Source: Phlebiopsis flavidoalba
Taxonomy: Eukaryota; Basidiomycota; Agaricomycetes; Polyporales; Phanerochaetaceae
Assembly (NCBI GenBank): GCA_035772785.1
Contig: JAOCPU010000052.1
Coordinates: 1-64,000, forward strand
Length of the DNA: 64,000 nucleotides
Reading direction: 5' to 3'
The notes beneath the pieces were generated by a model. It saw nothing but the letters and a program-made list of their open reading frames with translations, made no database searches and was not told the origin of the DNA. Shown one piece after another: positions 46,771 to 58,404 of the stretch (position 1 is its first letter; the number at the start of each line of letters is the position of its first letter). A program made the translations under genes and the position numbers.

Positions 46771-49700
46771 GTGCCTATTCCCCTCGAAAACAACCACCAT
46801 GCCTCCCGGACGCGTCGGACGGACCTGTCAAACTTCGAAGGCACATCCGTCCGGACGTTATCGGCGCCCAGCGGGCGGCTTTGTGGTGTTCGACTGCCCA
46901 AGGGCGATGGCAATCCTAGACCGATCTCACTTGGACCACGCGTCTGCGTGTTAGAGCTACCGTTGTGGAGATGCAGTGGAGATTGTATGCTTCACCTCCA
47001 GGAATATAAGAAGATGGACCAGGAGAAAAACGTCCTGTACACCACAACAGCTAGACGGATTTGCACTCTGCGTCATCGGCCCCCAAACCTCTTGTGCCAG
47101 TGCTGGACAACCAGCTGGTCGACGCGTCCCTCTTTCGTCGCTTTGGCTTTGGTCGACGCGAACAACCACCATTCCACTGTGTTCACCATGCATTTGAACA
47201 CCACGCCGTCCAAACCCCCGACGCCGTCGCGGTCGAGCACTTGGGCGACACAATTACTTACGCCGACCTCGACAGCAAGGCGAACGCGTTAGCACACCGG
47301 CTTCGCGCCATGGGCGTCCGCCCAGGCGCACGCGTTTCCGCTGGACGGAGGTATCGGTTACCCGAACTCGTACGCTCTGGCTTCCGATCATTTGCCAACG
47401 CGAAATGTGGCTCCTCGTGCTCACTCCTGACGGACTAATGTGCCATCGTGTGTGCGGATGTGGTATCTCCGTCCATTAATCTCGACGAGACGATGAAAGA
47501 GTGAAGACTACTCTCCACTTCTCAATAGTTGATGGACTATATGTCACATCCGCTGATGATGTCGGCGATCACATAATCTATACATCCCGGTAAGTTTCCA
47601 GAACGCTACTATAACTGTTTTACGTATCCGTCTGACAATGAGGCCCACGGTACTACCGGAAACGCCAAAGGGAGTAGAAGTGATATGCACCGGAATGTCA
47701 CCCAATCTTGGTAAGGACCCCTCGATCTCAGTAGTCGGATATGATATTAGTTCTGCTTACCGAGCGCCACAGTGCTTTGTTTGTCTTTCTCCTGGAAAAC
47801 TGTCGTGAGATGCGGCCCGGCCGCAAAGGTTGCTCAGCTCCTCAATATCGCCTTTGACATGGCCGCATGGGTGAGTACAATGAGCTTCGTAGACGTGCTT
47901 TCCGTTTGCTAAAACCTCATGCGGTAACGCAGGAGACTCTAGGCAGTATCTTAGTAACGGCGCCACGCTTTGCATACGAGGCAAAAGTCAGAAGGAATGG
48001 CAGGCGGTTCTTTTCGCACCCGTCGACATTGTCATAGGTGATTACGTGTTCTGATGTCCAAGTGGTCTTGTGGCGCTCAATCTCTCTTCTTTCAGCAACT
48101 CCAAAGTATAATTTTGGTATGAGGTGACATCGGGCTCAGAGCGACCGGGGGCTAAAACAGATAACACAGCGCGTTATCATACCGTCTGATTATCCTAATA
48201 TCAAGGTCCTCGCCACAGCCGGTGAACCCTGCCCACAACGTAAGCGCACTGCGACTCTCTAGTCTGCTTGGACGGATACCAACTTCCTTCTACAGCCCTT
48301 TTGCGGACCGACGTGGGCGACGGCGGCTCATTATTACAACAGTGTGCGGGCCAACTGAGGTACATTTGCGTCGTGTTCGCCCTTCGGGCAAAGGTTAGTT
48401 CTCTTCTACCTAAACTTTCTGCCTTCGACCAGATCACCATCGTGAACACCGTGCAGCTGCACAAGGTCGGAGACCCAGTCTCGATCGGTGCACCACGTTC
48501 TGACCATCACGCCGAACAACAATTGTCTATGTCTTGGACGAGAACATGGCTCCCGTTCCCATAGGAGAGCCAGGTATTCATGGTGGGCCGGCGGAGGGAA
48601 TGGAATCCTCCCGTGGCTACGTATGGTTTGATCTCCCCGAGGAAGACAGCTGAACGGTATATGCTGGACCCCCTTCACTAACGACGGGTGAGTGCTGGTG
48701 GCTGAGTCTAGATCTTTGGAATCGCAACTCATTATCTCCATAGAAGTTACATGTTCAACACTGGCGACCTTGGCAGATGGCGCTCGGATGGCACTCTAGA
48801 GCATCTCGGCCGAGTGGACGACCAGGTCAAGATCAAGGGTTTCCCGCGTGGAACTCGATGGCGTTTCCGCTGCCATGCAGGTAAGTGGAAACCTCATTGC
48901 AGATTCTTTTGAGCTCATTCTTCGAATAGACGTGCGCCTTCATTAAGGACGCGCGGTCGCCCCTGTTGATCGATGGTGAACTTTGGGGATTCGTCACGCC
49001 GGCAGCCGCGGACATCGACGCCGTGACCGAGGCTACCAAGAAGGTACAGCCATATTACGCTGTGCCTACCAAGTGGCGAGCTCTCGCCGAGCTACCTCAC
49101 ACTGCGTGCGTCCGGTGTTGCAATGTGGAGGGGTTGTACTGATCGGCTCTCATAGTAACGGCAAGATCGACGACAAGCGAGCTCTAAAGGCAAATTGCTC
49201 ATTTGGTCCACCCACTCCTGAGCCCGAATCTCCCGTTGTCGAGGCGAAGATCCCAAGCGCACACCGTCGACTGTCACTGAGGTCGACGCCGGATACTACG
49301 CGAAGACTCTGTACTCAAGCGACACCCCCACCCAAAAAGCAACCTCAGCATGCCCGACATCCCTCCCCCCGTCTACGGCAGCGATGGGCCTCTATCTCAG
49401 AGAAGAAGCTCGCGTACGACGAAATCCCAGTACTCGAGAAGCAAAACGTATCCGTGGGATGGCTACCTCGAGGACGACAGATACCAGAGAAGACCCAGGG
49501 CAAGTTCATGCGCAACCTCCGCCACCAAGTCTTCTCCCTCTACCGCAGGTTTTTTGGCGTCGTATTCATTGTTCCGTCAACGCGGCTGTCTTGATCGCCA
49601 CGCATCGCCAGACCCGGAGTCGCGCGGATGCCCAGTACCTTTGGGTTGATCGTCGTGTCTAATCTGTTCTGCGCCATCCTCATGCGTCAAGACTATGTGA

Positions 49701-51185
49701 TCAACGCCTTCTTCACGGTCGCGTGTGCTGTACCTATCTCGTGAGTCAATCTCGCCCAAGGTTCTGGTTCGGATCGGTGTAGGCTGACAACTCCCCAGCT
49801 GGCCGCTCTTCATTCGCAGGACGTGTGCTCGTGTGTACCACATTGGTGGCTGTGAGTTTAGATTTGGCGCCTGCGTGGTGGCGGCTGTCTGACTCTGATT
49901 TGTGTCCACCAGTGCACTCTGGTTGCGCCATAAGCGGTGTAGTCTGGCTCATTTGCGTTCGCTGCGCAAGCAACAAAAGAGTTTGTGCAAAAGGGGAAGG
50001 TGAGTAATCCCATAATCGTAAAGTCACTGCGTTGTGTCTCATGTGTGGCTACAGACATCAATCGCCCACCGTCGCCATAACTTACTTCATCTTCGTCCTC
50101 CTGGTCGGCATTGTTCTCTTTGCGACTACCCCAAGAACCGCAGTGTGCACCATGACATGTTCGAGCGCACTCACCGCTTCCTGGGGATGGACAGCCCACG
50201 GCTCTTGTGTGGTGCCAGGTATGACTTGGTCGCATGAGCCTCTTGATTATGGATACTGACTGAATGACAGGTTGTGTCCTGCTCACCAACGACACAGGGC
50301 CCCCCGCAGTCAGTCGCTCTGGGAAACGCCCTTCTGCACACGCACTCCATTCATGGCTGGTCATCGTCTTGAGTTGCTACATCATCCTTCCATGGATCAG
50401 ATTGAACAGGTTGACGTACGGGCGGTACCGGTACTGTCCCCAAGCATGCGTACAGTTGCACTTCGGGACTATGGTTAGTACCCCACTGTTCGCCAATCCC
50501 ATATCCGAAGCTAAAATGTCCTTCAACAGTCACCCCGCGGCCTGGTCACTTCGTTCGCATACTCTCGAACAACGCCGCTCCTTGAGTGGCAACGGTTTTC
50601 GCATGCATCCCAGTCCCCTAAGGAGAAGGGCTTCTCCCTCGTCACTGTCTCTAAAGCCGGCGACTGGACCAACGACAAGATCATGAACCCGCCCCAGTAA
50701 GCTCTGGGTTCGCGGCCGTGCCATGCTACTGAGTCTTGCGCATCACGCCACTGTTCCGCCGAGCGCCGAGTCTTTGTCGCCACTGGTAGCGGCATTGGGC
50801 CTTGTGCTCCATGCATCTTCGAGCAGCGCCGGCCCATCAAGCTTCTGTGGACATCGCCTGATGTTCGTCAGACCTTTGGTGACGAATTCGTCGACAAGAT
50901 TCTGTCGCATTCCCCTGGTGGCAGTCCGTCTATGGTGGGTCATGCTGCGCTGCGCTTTGATTGGAGCTTGGGCTAATGCGAATTCATAGACACCCGTAAG
51001 CATGGCAAGCCCGATATGGTCAAGCTTACATACCGCCTGGTGCGGGGAGTTCCGAGGCGGAAGCCGTGTGCATCATTTCGAATCAAAAGCTTACGCAAAA
51101 GATAGTGTATGGGATGACGAGTAGGGGTATCCCTGCCTTCGGAGCTATCTGGGATATCTGTGAAGACTTCTTATGGATTTCTTAA
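46771..51185 (+). CDS. NRPS-like adenylate-forming protein fused to membrane and reductase-like regions
   Basis: The first half is an acyl/aminoacyl adenylation domain: [20 protein letters not shown] (about 47180), [20 protein letters not shown] (about 47260), the ATP loop YTSGTTGKPKG (47570-47680, split by an intron), IAFDMAAWE (about 47850), then [17 protein letters not shown] residues (about 48205), the CGPTEITIVNT region (about 48350-48460), [20 protein letters not shown] (about 48750), [14 protein letters not shown] (about 48820), and the lysine loop [10 protein letters not shown] (about 49155). No carrier or condensation domain follows. Instead there are hydrophobic segments (49.55-50.45 kb: [33 protein letters not shown]) and a C-terminal part resembling an NAD-binding reductase ([44 protein letters not shown]). 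Stop TAA at 51183-51185. The N-terminus is uncertain and may carry its own membrane anchor. Confidence 0.87.
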
Positions 51186-52139
51186 TTGTTTCGTCCTCAT
51201 ATTCAAGGATTCGCACGTCATAGAGCTTGTAGTTTACCTTTACGTTGGGCCTCCGCATTCTGTATATTTTACTCCACACTGACGTTCCATCTTCTATTGT
51301 ATTATTAGTATTTTGACTCGTGTTAGTAGTACGCTTCAGGGATTGCACCACTTTTCAATGTGATGATCTCATGAATACATCCTCATGGCCGCTATTGCTC
51401 CACAGTGCGCTGGCGATGCGCAGAGCCCCATCAAGCGATAGAAGCGGAGTCATAGCAGCTAGCTATGCGCGCGAGCCTGAGTGTGAATGGTCCCCAAGAA
51501 TTCTGACATACCGACGGCACATGACTGTGCCCTCTACGCAGCGGCATGAATCCTAGCACGCCCGCTCGCTGGATCAATGATCCAGGTATAGCCACACATT
51601 CAGTAGTGGACACTCGATATGGAGGCGGCCAGCCTGGGATAGAAAATGCATCGGTCAGTGGATCGGAAAGCAAAGTATTAATATCGACACTTTTTGACGA
51701 TAGTAGTTTAGCACGCTCCACTAGCATCGATCCTCCGAGCCGTTCGGTGTAAGCCTCATACTACCGAGTGTTGAACTGTCAAAGATGATATGCGTCGAGT
51801 GCGGCCCCGAAATGTTTCAACCTTTCTCCACAGGCAAACCGTGTCGGCGGCTGTCCCTTGCTTCAAGTGGTACGCTGTCCGATGCGAGCGCAAATCATCC
51901 GGTGACATGACACTGATATAGCACCAATGTCCGATATTGAAGGTCCTGCATGCCGCTGATACGTCTGGGTGAACATTGTTACGGCCGAGACGGACCGGAA
52001 GTGAAGAGATTGAGAAGAATTAGGAACATCACTTCACACGCCACAAAGCCGCCGACTCTGCCACGTTACACAGGCGCGCGCCGCGCCGTAACTCCTCACT
52101 CGACCAATACCACGACCCCGAGTGGCAGCGCGGATCGTC
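51186..52139. other. Intergenic before the SET-domain gene
   Basis: AT-rich from 51190 to 51360. The frames at 51.43-51.75 kb, open on both strands, show no family. The right part probably holds the promoter of the SET gene. Confidence 0.4.
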
Positions 52140-53760
52140 ATGCAGTATGAACTCCCTAATCTCCGACTGGAGTCACACCCTACCGTCCAAGGTCGAAGGC
52201 ATTGGCGACATCATTGCTAGCGGCCGGCTCGATCGTCGTGAACGCGGTCTCGCTCTCGACAGCCCTGACTGGATCCGAAAAAAGGACGAAGGTGCGATCA
52301 TGCCCCATGCCGTTCCCGCCGAAGGGAGGAAGCTATTGAAGTGTACTGGGTGCGCTGCCTACTGCGTACTGCGGGACTGTCTGTGCGAATGCTCCGTCTC
52401 AGCTTACTCGAATCTCAGTCCTTATTTCCGCTGTTAGGCCAAACGAAGCAATGGCATGCGCACCATCGCAAGTTATGCAAAACGTTACAACAGTTTCACT
52501 GTTGGCTCTAGCTATCAAGGACTATCCCCTGAGCAGCGCGTTGACGCACTGTCTTGCTATCCCAGGTAGTCGCTGAGATTTTTCCACAGGAAGACTTCGA
52601 TATCCTAGCGGCATTCTGCTCGCTCTGTCCTTGTAGCGCAATTCTTTCGACTTATTGAAACAGTCCGAAAGTCTCGCGCGGTATCGAGCGTCTGCCGCTA
52701 TGCAGATCGTCCAAGTCCACTGAGGCACCGCAAGGCGTAGTCACCGAAGTTCTATCCAGATTCGGCAACAACAACTTCATTGTGCACTCACATCTAAGCT
52801 CGTACGCTCACGGTATCTTCCCCTTGGCCAGCCGACTCTTCAACCACTCATGTGCTCCGAACTGTGCGCGCGAAATATATCATCACTCCGACGGAGACCG
52901 TGCGGATGGAAGTGGTGCACTGAGGGACATTGTGCCTGGGGAAGAGGTAAGGATGGGTTCTCAAATTTCCCGGTGACATGTCTATATTAACACGTCATTC
53001 ACTTGTGACAGCTCACTGTGCCTTACTTGGACCCTGCATTACCTTTAGAAACCAGACAACGTGCTTTGCAGGCGAATTACGGCTTCGCTTGCAATTGTAC
53101 ACTATGTCTGTTCAGAAGGCTATCGGACCCACTCCGCCCCTGCCCGCGGATCCGGAGGAAATGCGCTTGTTAGAGGCGAGACTCTGCGGATTTGTCGCTG
53201 AGCATGTGTTCCAACTCGATTCGGATGCCCGGCAACCAGCCGGTCAAGAAGGATCAGCAAGCCAATCTTACCCCCCTGAGCTAGGTGCTCTATTTGGTGA
53301 ACACTTCCTCCCAAAACTTTCGGAGGAGTTTAGTCGTACCTCGCATGAGGGACCCTATGAACTCGCCTTGACGCATGGGCGTACTCGAACTGGCCTCTAT
53401 GTTCTGCTCTATCCTCGAAAAAACTATCCTCAAATAGGTGTGCCTAGGCTCCTTTACCCATTTAATGTATATGTCGACTGATAGCTGCCACCAGGTATGC
53501 ATGCTCTCGAGCTTACGAAGACGGCCTGGAATGCCATTATAGCGGGCGAACAATCCGGAGTTTCCCCTAGTTCAGATGCTACCAAGCGCCTGGAACAGGC
53601 TTGCGCGCCATTTTCTCAAGGTTGCCTCTCAAGTGCTCGACATCTATGGCCCGGAGGGAGACGAAGGAGGACCTCAAGAGGAGCTTCGTATTATGCGATC
53701 CTTGCTCTACACTTAGCTGGTTTGGAGTGCACAAGTGTCATGTACAGCCCACGGTAAAGC
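52140..53760 (+). CDS. SMYD-like SET/MYND protein
   Basis: Probable protein lysine methyltransferase with a SET domain interrupted by a MYND zinc finger. The start MQYELPNLRLESHPTVQG leads into the first SET half (IASGRLDR...ERGLALDSPDW). A partial MYND finger follows: LLKCTGCA with residues reading VAYC, then RNEWHAHHRKLCKTLQQFH after frame changes (52335-52500). The core SET motif is SRLFNHSCAPNC (about 52830), then LRDIVPGEELTVPYLD and a post-SET LQANYGFACNCTLC (about 53075). The C-terminal helical region includes YPQIGMHALELTKTAWNAII (about 53430-53540), LDIYGPEG and LRIMRSLLYT (about 53690). The stop is uncertain. Catalytic competence cannot be judged, because frame changes fall in the finger. 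Confidence 0.83.
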
Positions 53761-54822
53761 CTATGCCACGTGAATGTGTGCTTCCGTGGCCCCGCCGATC
53801 TTCCCCCGCTTTCGTCATTCACTGCAGATTTGCTGGATAGGTGTAACATGCACACTTTCATTGGACACATTTGCTCATTAGGCTACTACCTTGGGTGTTG
53901 AAGCCGACCTCCATCTCGCTATGCATCAGTAGAACGCGCTGCTGAATGGTATCACCGACATTTTAAAGGTGCGCACACCCTGCTACGCTGCGAATTCCAT
54001 ATGAACTCAACGAACTGCAATAGGCTCAGCGCATTTTTTGACAATCTACTCCCATAATTACTGCGAAGACAGTGTGTATGCTAGAGATCCCTTGGATCAT
54101 CACTCAAGTCATTTGACCAGTGCCCTAAAACAGGCACCGACGGGCTGCTCAGGCCGCATACCCCCGCACGAGAGCCGGTATTAGGGCACAGACTAGCCAT
54201 CAGGGCTGGAACAGCCTTGGCCTGAGTCGACTTTGCACCTGCTGCCGTTGGCACGCCGCAAGTGGAGAGCAGACCATGTTTGTGACTAAAACGTGCATAG
54301 CCTCAAGCAGGTAAATTCGGAGGTAATGCGGTATTTTGCCCTTGCGTGAATTGTCCACTGAACTTCTCGAAATAGTTATGCTTCTTTCAGACTCGCCCAT
54401 CAGACCAAGAACCAAAGGGACAGCGGGGACGCAAAGCAGAGAGCCCGCCCATACTATCGTAAGAGATCATAAGCCGGTATTCATGTCGCATCAAGATTAG
54501 CCTGCTCAGACTAACACGCTCGAGCTTGACCCGTTAATAGCAAGCGCTCCTCAGGTATGTTACTTGTTCTTCCCGCTCTGACAGCCGAAAAATTCTGTTC
54601 TCGCGCTGCCCGTGCCCCAGCAGAGTCTAACACCGCTGTTCTAGATAGTGTGGTGCGCATCACTTCTCGGTGCATTCACTCCTCGACATGCTCCCGCTAA
54701 GCATGATAAATTGTCGCTAGAAGCAGCGAGGCTATGGGTATCGCTTTCGCGTACTCCCCGCCTAAGCGAATCGTCCACTCCTTAACATCTTCCGCTCCTT
54801 TCTGTCTCGAAGTCGTCTAACC
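53761..54822. other. Intergenic
   Basis: About 1 kb without a recognisable gene. Short frames only. The last 100 bp before 54823 are C/T-rich and likely the promoter of the membrane protein gene. Confidence 0.45.
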
Positions 54823-56471
54823 ATGTCCACTCGTCACTCCTTTCTTTCTACCGACGGGGCTGCTTCGGAGCCCGTCCGTCTGCCCATCGTTCGCCAGCAC
54901 CGTCCCTTCGATGTACAGTGTACAAGTATCCCCGCCCCCCTCGGATCGGAGAAGCCAAACCAAGCCGGATTCAACGCTTAAAGAACCTGAAGAAACTGAA
55001 GCTGCCTACAGAGGCAGCCCAGAAGTTTCGCGGTACCGCAGGGGTCATCCCCCTGGGCCCGAAGTTCATCGTCGGCATTTGCGATCATCATGTCCCTCTT
55101 TTCATAGGTGCTCTGTCTTTCGCCTTCATTGGCGGTGAAGACGAGCCCGTTTTCCCAAACCACACTCGACGATCTTGCCAGGCAAAGTCCAGGAGTATGT
55201 ACATCTCTTTCTGCTATACTGACACGTACTGAGATATTTTGCAGTTTCTGCTCATTGCGGATAGCGTGGACGTGGATATCGACGAGCCAGCGATCACCTT
55301 GCGCTGGTCTCTTGTCGGATGCGGATCAAACTTCACTCTGCCCGGCTCGGAGGGGACGCATGGCAGCTCAGCATGTGGCATTCCAAACATTCCTCTCAAT
55401 ATTTTTGTCGATAGGTACGTAGACCCTTAAATCTCAACGGACATTCTCCTGAACGTGACTTCATCTCTAGCGAGGAAACCCCCACCGCTGTATTTGCTCC
55501 AACACAACTTCCTTTCACGTCTAGCACCGGACAGCGATTGGGGTGTGTTTTCAATTATGACTTGTGGATTATGACAACTCATGTCTCGCTTTTTACAGTA
55601 TACAGAACATCCCTATCAGTTTGACAGTGACCACGTACTCGATGTGCACGAAGCGCGGTTATATCCGTTCGACACCTACCTCCTCACCACCACCCTACGG
55701 GCGGTCGACGCCACAACTAACCAAACGGTCCCTATCACTCGACTCCTCAGCATTACCGATACTTCGAGTTTCATCATCACACCCGCCGACAGCGCCAGTT
55801 ATGTCGTATCCTCGTCTACCAACGAACAGTTTTCCGAGTCGGGACCTGATCATCAACATTGTAGAGACCCGGGGAGGCACGGTTCTTTGCGCTTTTTATG
55901 CTCTTCGGTGTGAACTGGATGCTGGCGCATACTACAGTTGCATATTGTGGGTCTAGCGTGGAAGACTGAAGGATCAGAGACTGTTCTTCGTTATCTTGTC
56001 TTCTGCCTCATCACACTACTGGCCATCCCAGGAATACGCAATGCCATGCCGAAACCAGATGAGAGGAGGGGGGGGGAAAGAGGGGGGAAGGGGGGGAGGG
56101 GGGGCCCCTGGATACGACGGTACGTTGCATTTATTGGTTCTACTTCGTACAATTTCTCACATCACCTAAAAGGTGTCCTCATCGACCAAATCGGCTTCTT
56201 CGCCCAAATGCTGCTCAGCGGCATTTCCACCATTATCCTTCTCGCCACCTTAGCCAAACGCGAGCTTCAACATCTCGAAGACATCAAACCTGTCGAAGAG
56301 TTCGTCAAAGAGAGACCGGCCCCGATCTCCAAGAGTCTGCACAAACTCCGTGGATCATCGACCTCAGTCGACTTCAGACATATCCGTTCGCTCAGCAAGA
56401 CCTTCATGGCCACAGTTGAGCCACCGACCCCCATCGTGGAGCGTCCTGAACCGCCCTCAGCGCACCGGTGA
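54823..56471 (+). CDS. DUF4436-like membrane protein
   Basis: Starts MSTRHSFLSTDGAASEPVRL at 54823, then a basic region (RIQRLKNLKKLKLP), a hydrophobic FIVGICDHHVPLFIGALSFA, a lumenal or extracellular part with VDVDIDEPAITLRWSLVGCG (about 55270) and IPNIPLNIFVD, SDHVLDVHEARLYPFDTYLL (about 55625), then a cluster of hydrophobic segments (FFALFMLFGVNWMLAHTTVA, LRYLVFCLITLLAIPGIRNA, VLIDQIGFFAQMLLSGISTI) and a Ser/Pro-rich cytosolic tail ending PEPPSAHR, TGA at 56469-56471. The order (N-terminal membrane segment, beta-rich part, three C-terminal segments) fits the uncharacterised DUF4436 family of fungi. A G-rich tract (56066-56105) breaks the frame between NAMP and APGYDG. Confidence 0.78.
56066..56105 (+). 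repeat. G-run tract with quadruplex potential
   Basis: Five runs of six or more G within 40 nt, separated by one to four bases. It lies inside the DUF4436-like gene, where the protein would normally read straight from NAMP to APGYDG, so it is an intron, an insertion, or a base-calling artefact. Confidence 0.8.
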
Positions 56472-57045
56472 CCATTTCGGCACACCAGCGAATGGCAAGC
56501 GAAAAGGCAAAAGCGTCGCATGGGAAAGGTACGCCAACCACGATTGTTGCGCTGTTGTTCGCTTTGGCTGACGCTGTGACTAGCCCGTCCACAACTTCTT
56601 TGCTCGACACCAACCCTCAGTACTCGCGGTGGGTTTGAACCACCTGATTTGTTTTCTTGCTACCACGACTGCATTACTATCTTGAAACTGTAGAGTAAGA
56701 CCTATGCACTGTGTACGTTCAGTGTAGAAACCTGAATAGTTAGCATGTATCTTCGCGAGTCTCGTTGCATAGCAGGACATGGCGCTGCAGCCATGTGTTC
56801 CGAATAAACATTTTGTATTATACTTGCCCCGTGTGTCCGAACCGAACCAAAGCGTGGCCCAGCGCGGAGAAATAGTGACACTTGTTTCGAACTGCATGAG
56901 GGTAAAAGGTGTGGTGTGGTCCGGTTCCCGTATAATACAATGTGATGGATGATCCAATGGTAGAGCAAATCACAGCTCGCCAAGCATCCTTTTTCTAGTA
57001 TGCTTCTGTTAGCATTTGCATATCTCGCAGAGAAGCTGACAGGAC
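56472..57045. other. Convergent intergenic gap
   Basis: Three-prime regions of the DUF4436-like gene (plus) and the Derlin (minus). No gene is seen. Confidence 0.5.
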
Positions 57046-57856
57046 TCACAGAAAATCAGGGGCCTCACTGAACCAGTTCGGCCCGCCCACCATCTCCCGC
57101 GTCCAGACGTCCCGAATGAACCACCCTAGGTGGCCGACCGCGCACCCCACCAAATCTCCGGCAGCAGCCCCCGCCAAGTCCCATTGAGTAATCCACGCTA
57201 GTCCGACGAGCGCGAGTGGCAGGTATGGGGCAAGTTATAGTGATGAGTCCGAAGAGGGATATGGGGGTGGCGGGGTGTCTCCGTGTACCAGAGGTAGATC
57301 GGGACGAATGCGAGCGAGAGGAGGAGGAATGGGAGATTTACTAGAGGGGAGACAGCCTATTCATGTGTCAGAGGCAGGATCATGGAGCCGTTTGAACTTG
57401 GGACATACCAAAGTAGCACTGCAGATTTGAATGAGCAGCCACACATAGTCCGCCTTACGTGTTGGCGAAGGACGACTCCTCCAACATGCGGCTGTATCGC
57501 AATACTGTGGGAGAGTAGCAGTGAGACATTTTCACAAGGTGCGGTGAGAATGAGACATACAAGAAGAACATATGGAAGACAAAGTCCAGCGATAGCGAGC
57601 CGAAATAGAAGAAATTTGTGAAGCTCTCCAGAGTTGCATGTTCGTGAACGCAGACTTTGTAGCTAAAGTACAGCTGGCAGGGGTGTCATAATTTGACATT
57701 GCTATAGATTTTGTATCGTAAGACGCGGACCACGGCCGGGCTAACCAGTCGACCTTACTCCACGAACTGCTACACTCGTGAGCACCGAAAGCGCGAGCCA
57801 TGCTCTGGTCACCGGTGGGATTTGAGTCACCCTAGAGCCTCGATTCCTACAGGCAT
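57046..57856 (-). CDS. Derlin (ER-associated degradation)
   Basis: Multi-pass ER membrane protein of the rhomboid-like Der1/Derlin family that helps move misfolded proteins out of the ER. Starts MPVGIEAL, then VTQIPPVTRAWLALSVLTS (the conserved PPVTR motif, about 57800), a VTPLQLYFS-like segment, FTNFFYFGSLSLDFVFHMFF (about 57590), RYSRMLEESSFANT (about 57500), PLVNLPFLLLSLAFVPIYLW (about 57330), ALVGLAWIT, then DLVGCAVGHLGWFIRDVW (about 57150) and a terminal NWFSEAPDFL with TGA at 57046-57048. Introns interrupt the membrane segments. The start needs a one-base correction between the ATG and VTQIPP. About 230 residues, as expected for the family. Confidence 0.92.
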
Positions 57857-58404
57857 GGCGTTTCGTATGTAAAGTCAAATTGAATGGAATATATGGGAGA
57901 TTCGTTGGGTCTCTAATCCCAAGTCTGTAATGCAGTGTCAAGTGAGGGGGTCTGAAGAGCAATCCGCGCCAGTCCGCGGCGGTACGCTTTTGTGAGAAGC
58001 GCCGGCGTCGTGGCATGATCGCATACCCACGTGACGAATAGACATGTCGCGTCAGGTCGCGTCTCGACTTTGGAGGCTTTGAAGGTTTTCGAGTACTATC
58101 TATACTCTCAGCATTTTGGGGGGCAGCAAGAAAGTATATTTGTATTATTACAACCAGCGATAACCACAAAGGGAGCAATGAGGGAAACATAGAGTCATAA
58201 ATATCGCGATAGGATATAGCATAAAGTATTTGGATGGGATAGTTTCGACTGGATAGTGGCTGTTCAGGGAGGCAACGGAATCCCAGCAGTCAGATGACTA
58301 AGAGCAAAAGCAATAGAAAGTATGACCAGGCGTAGTGGTGTGGGCGGATATGGTGTCCATAGAACTTAAAGAGGCATGATGACCACGCCCATAGGCCTAC
58401 GCCC

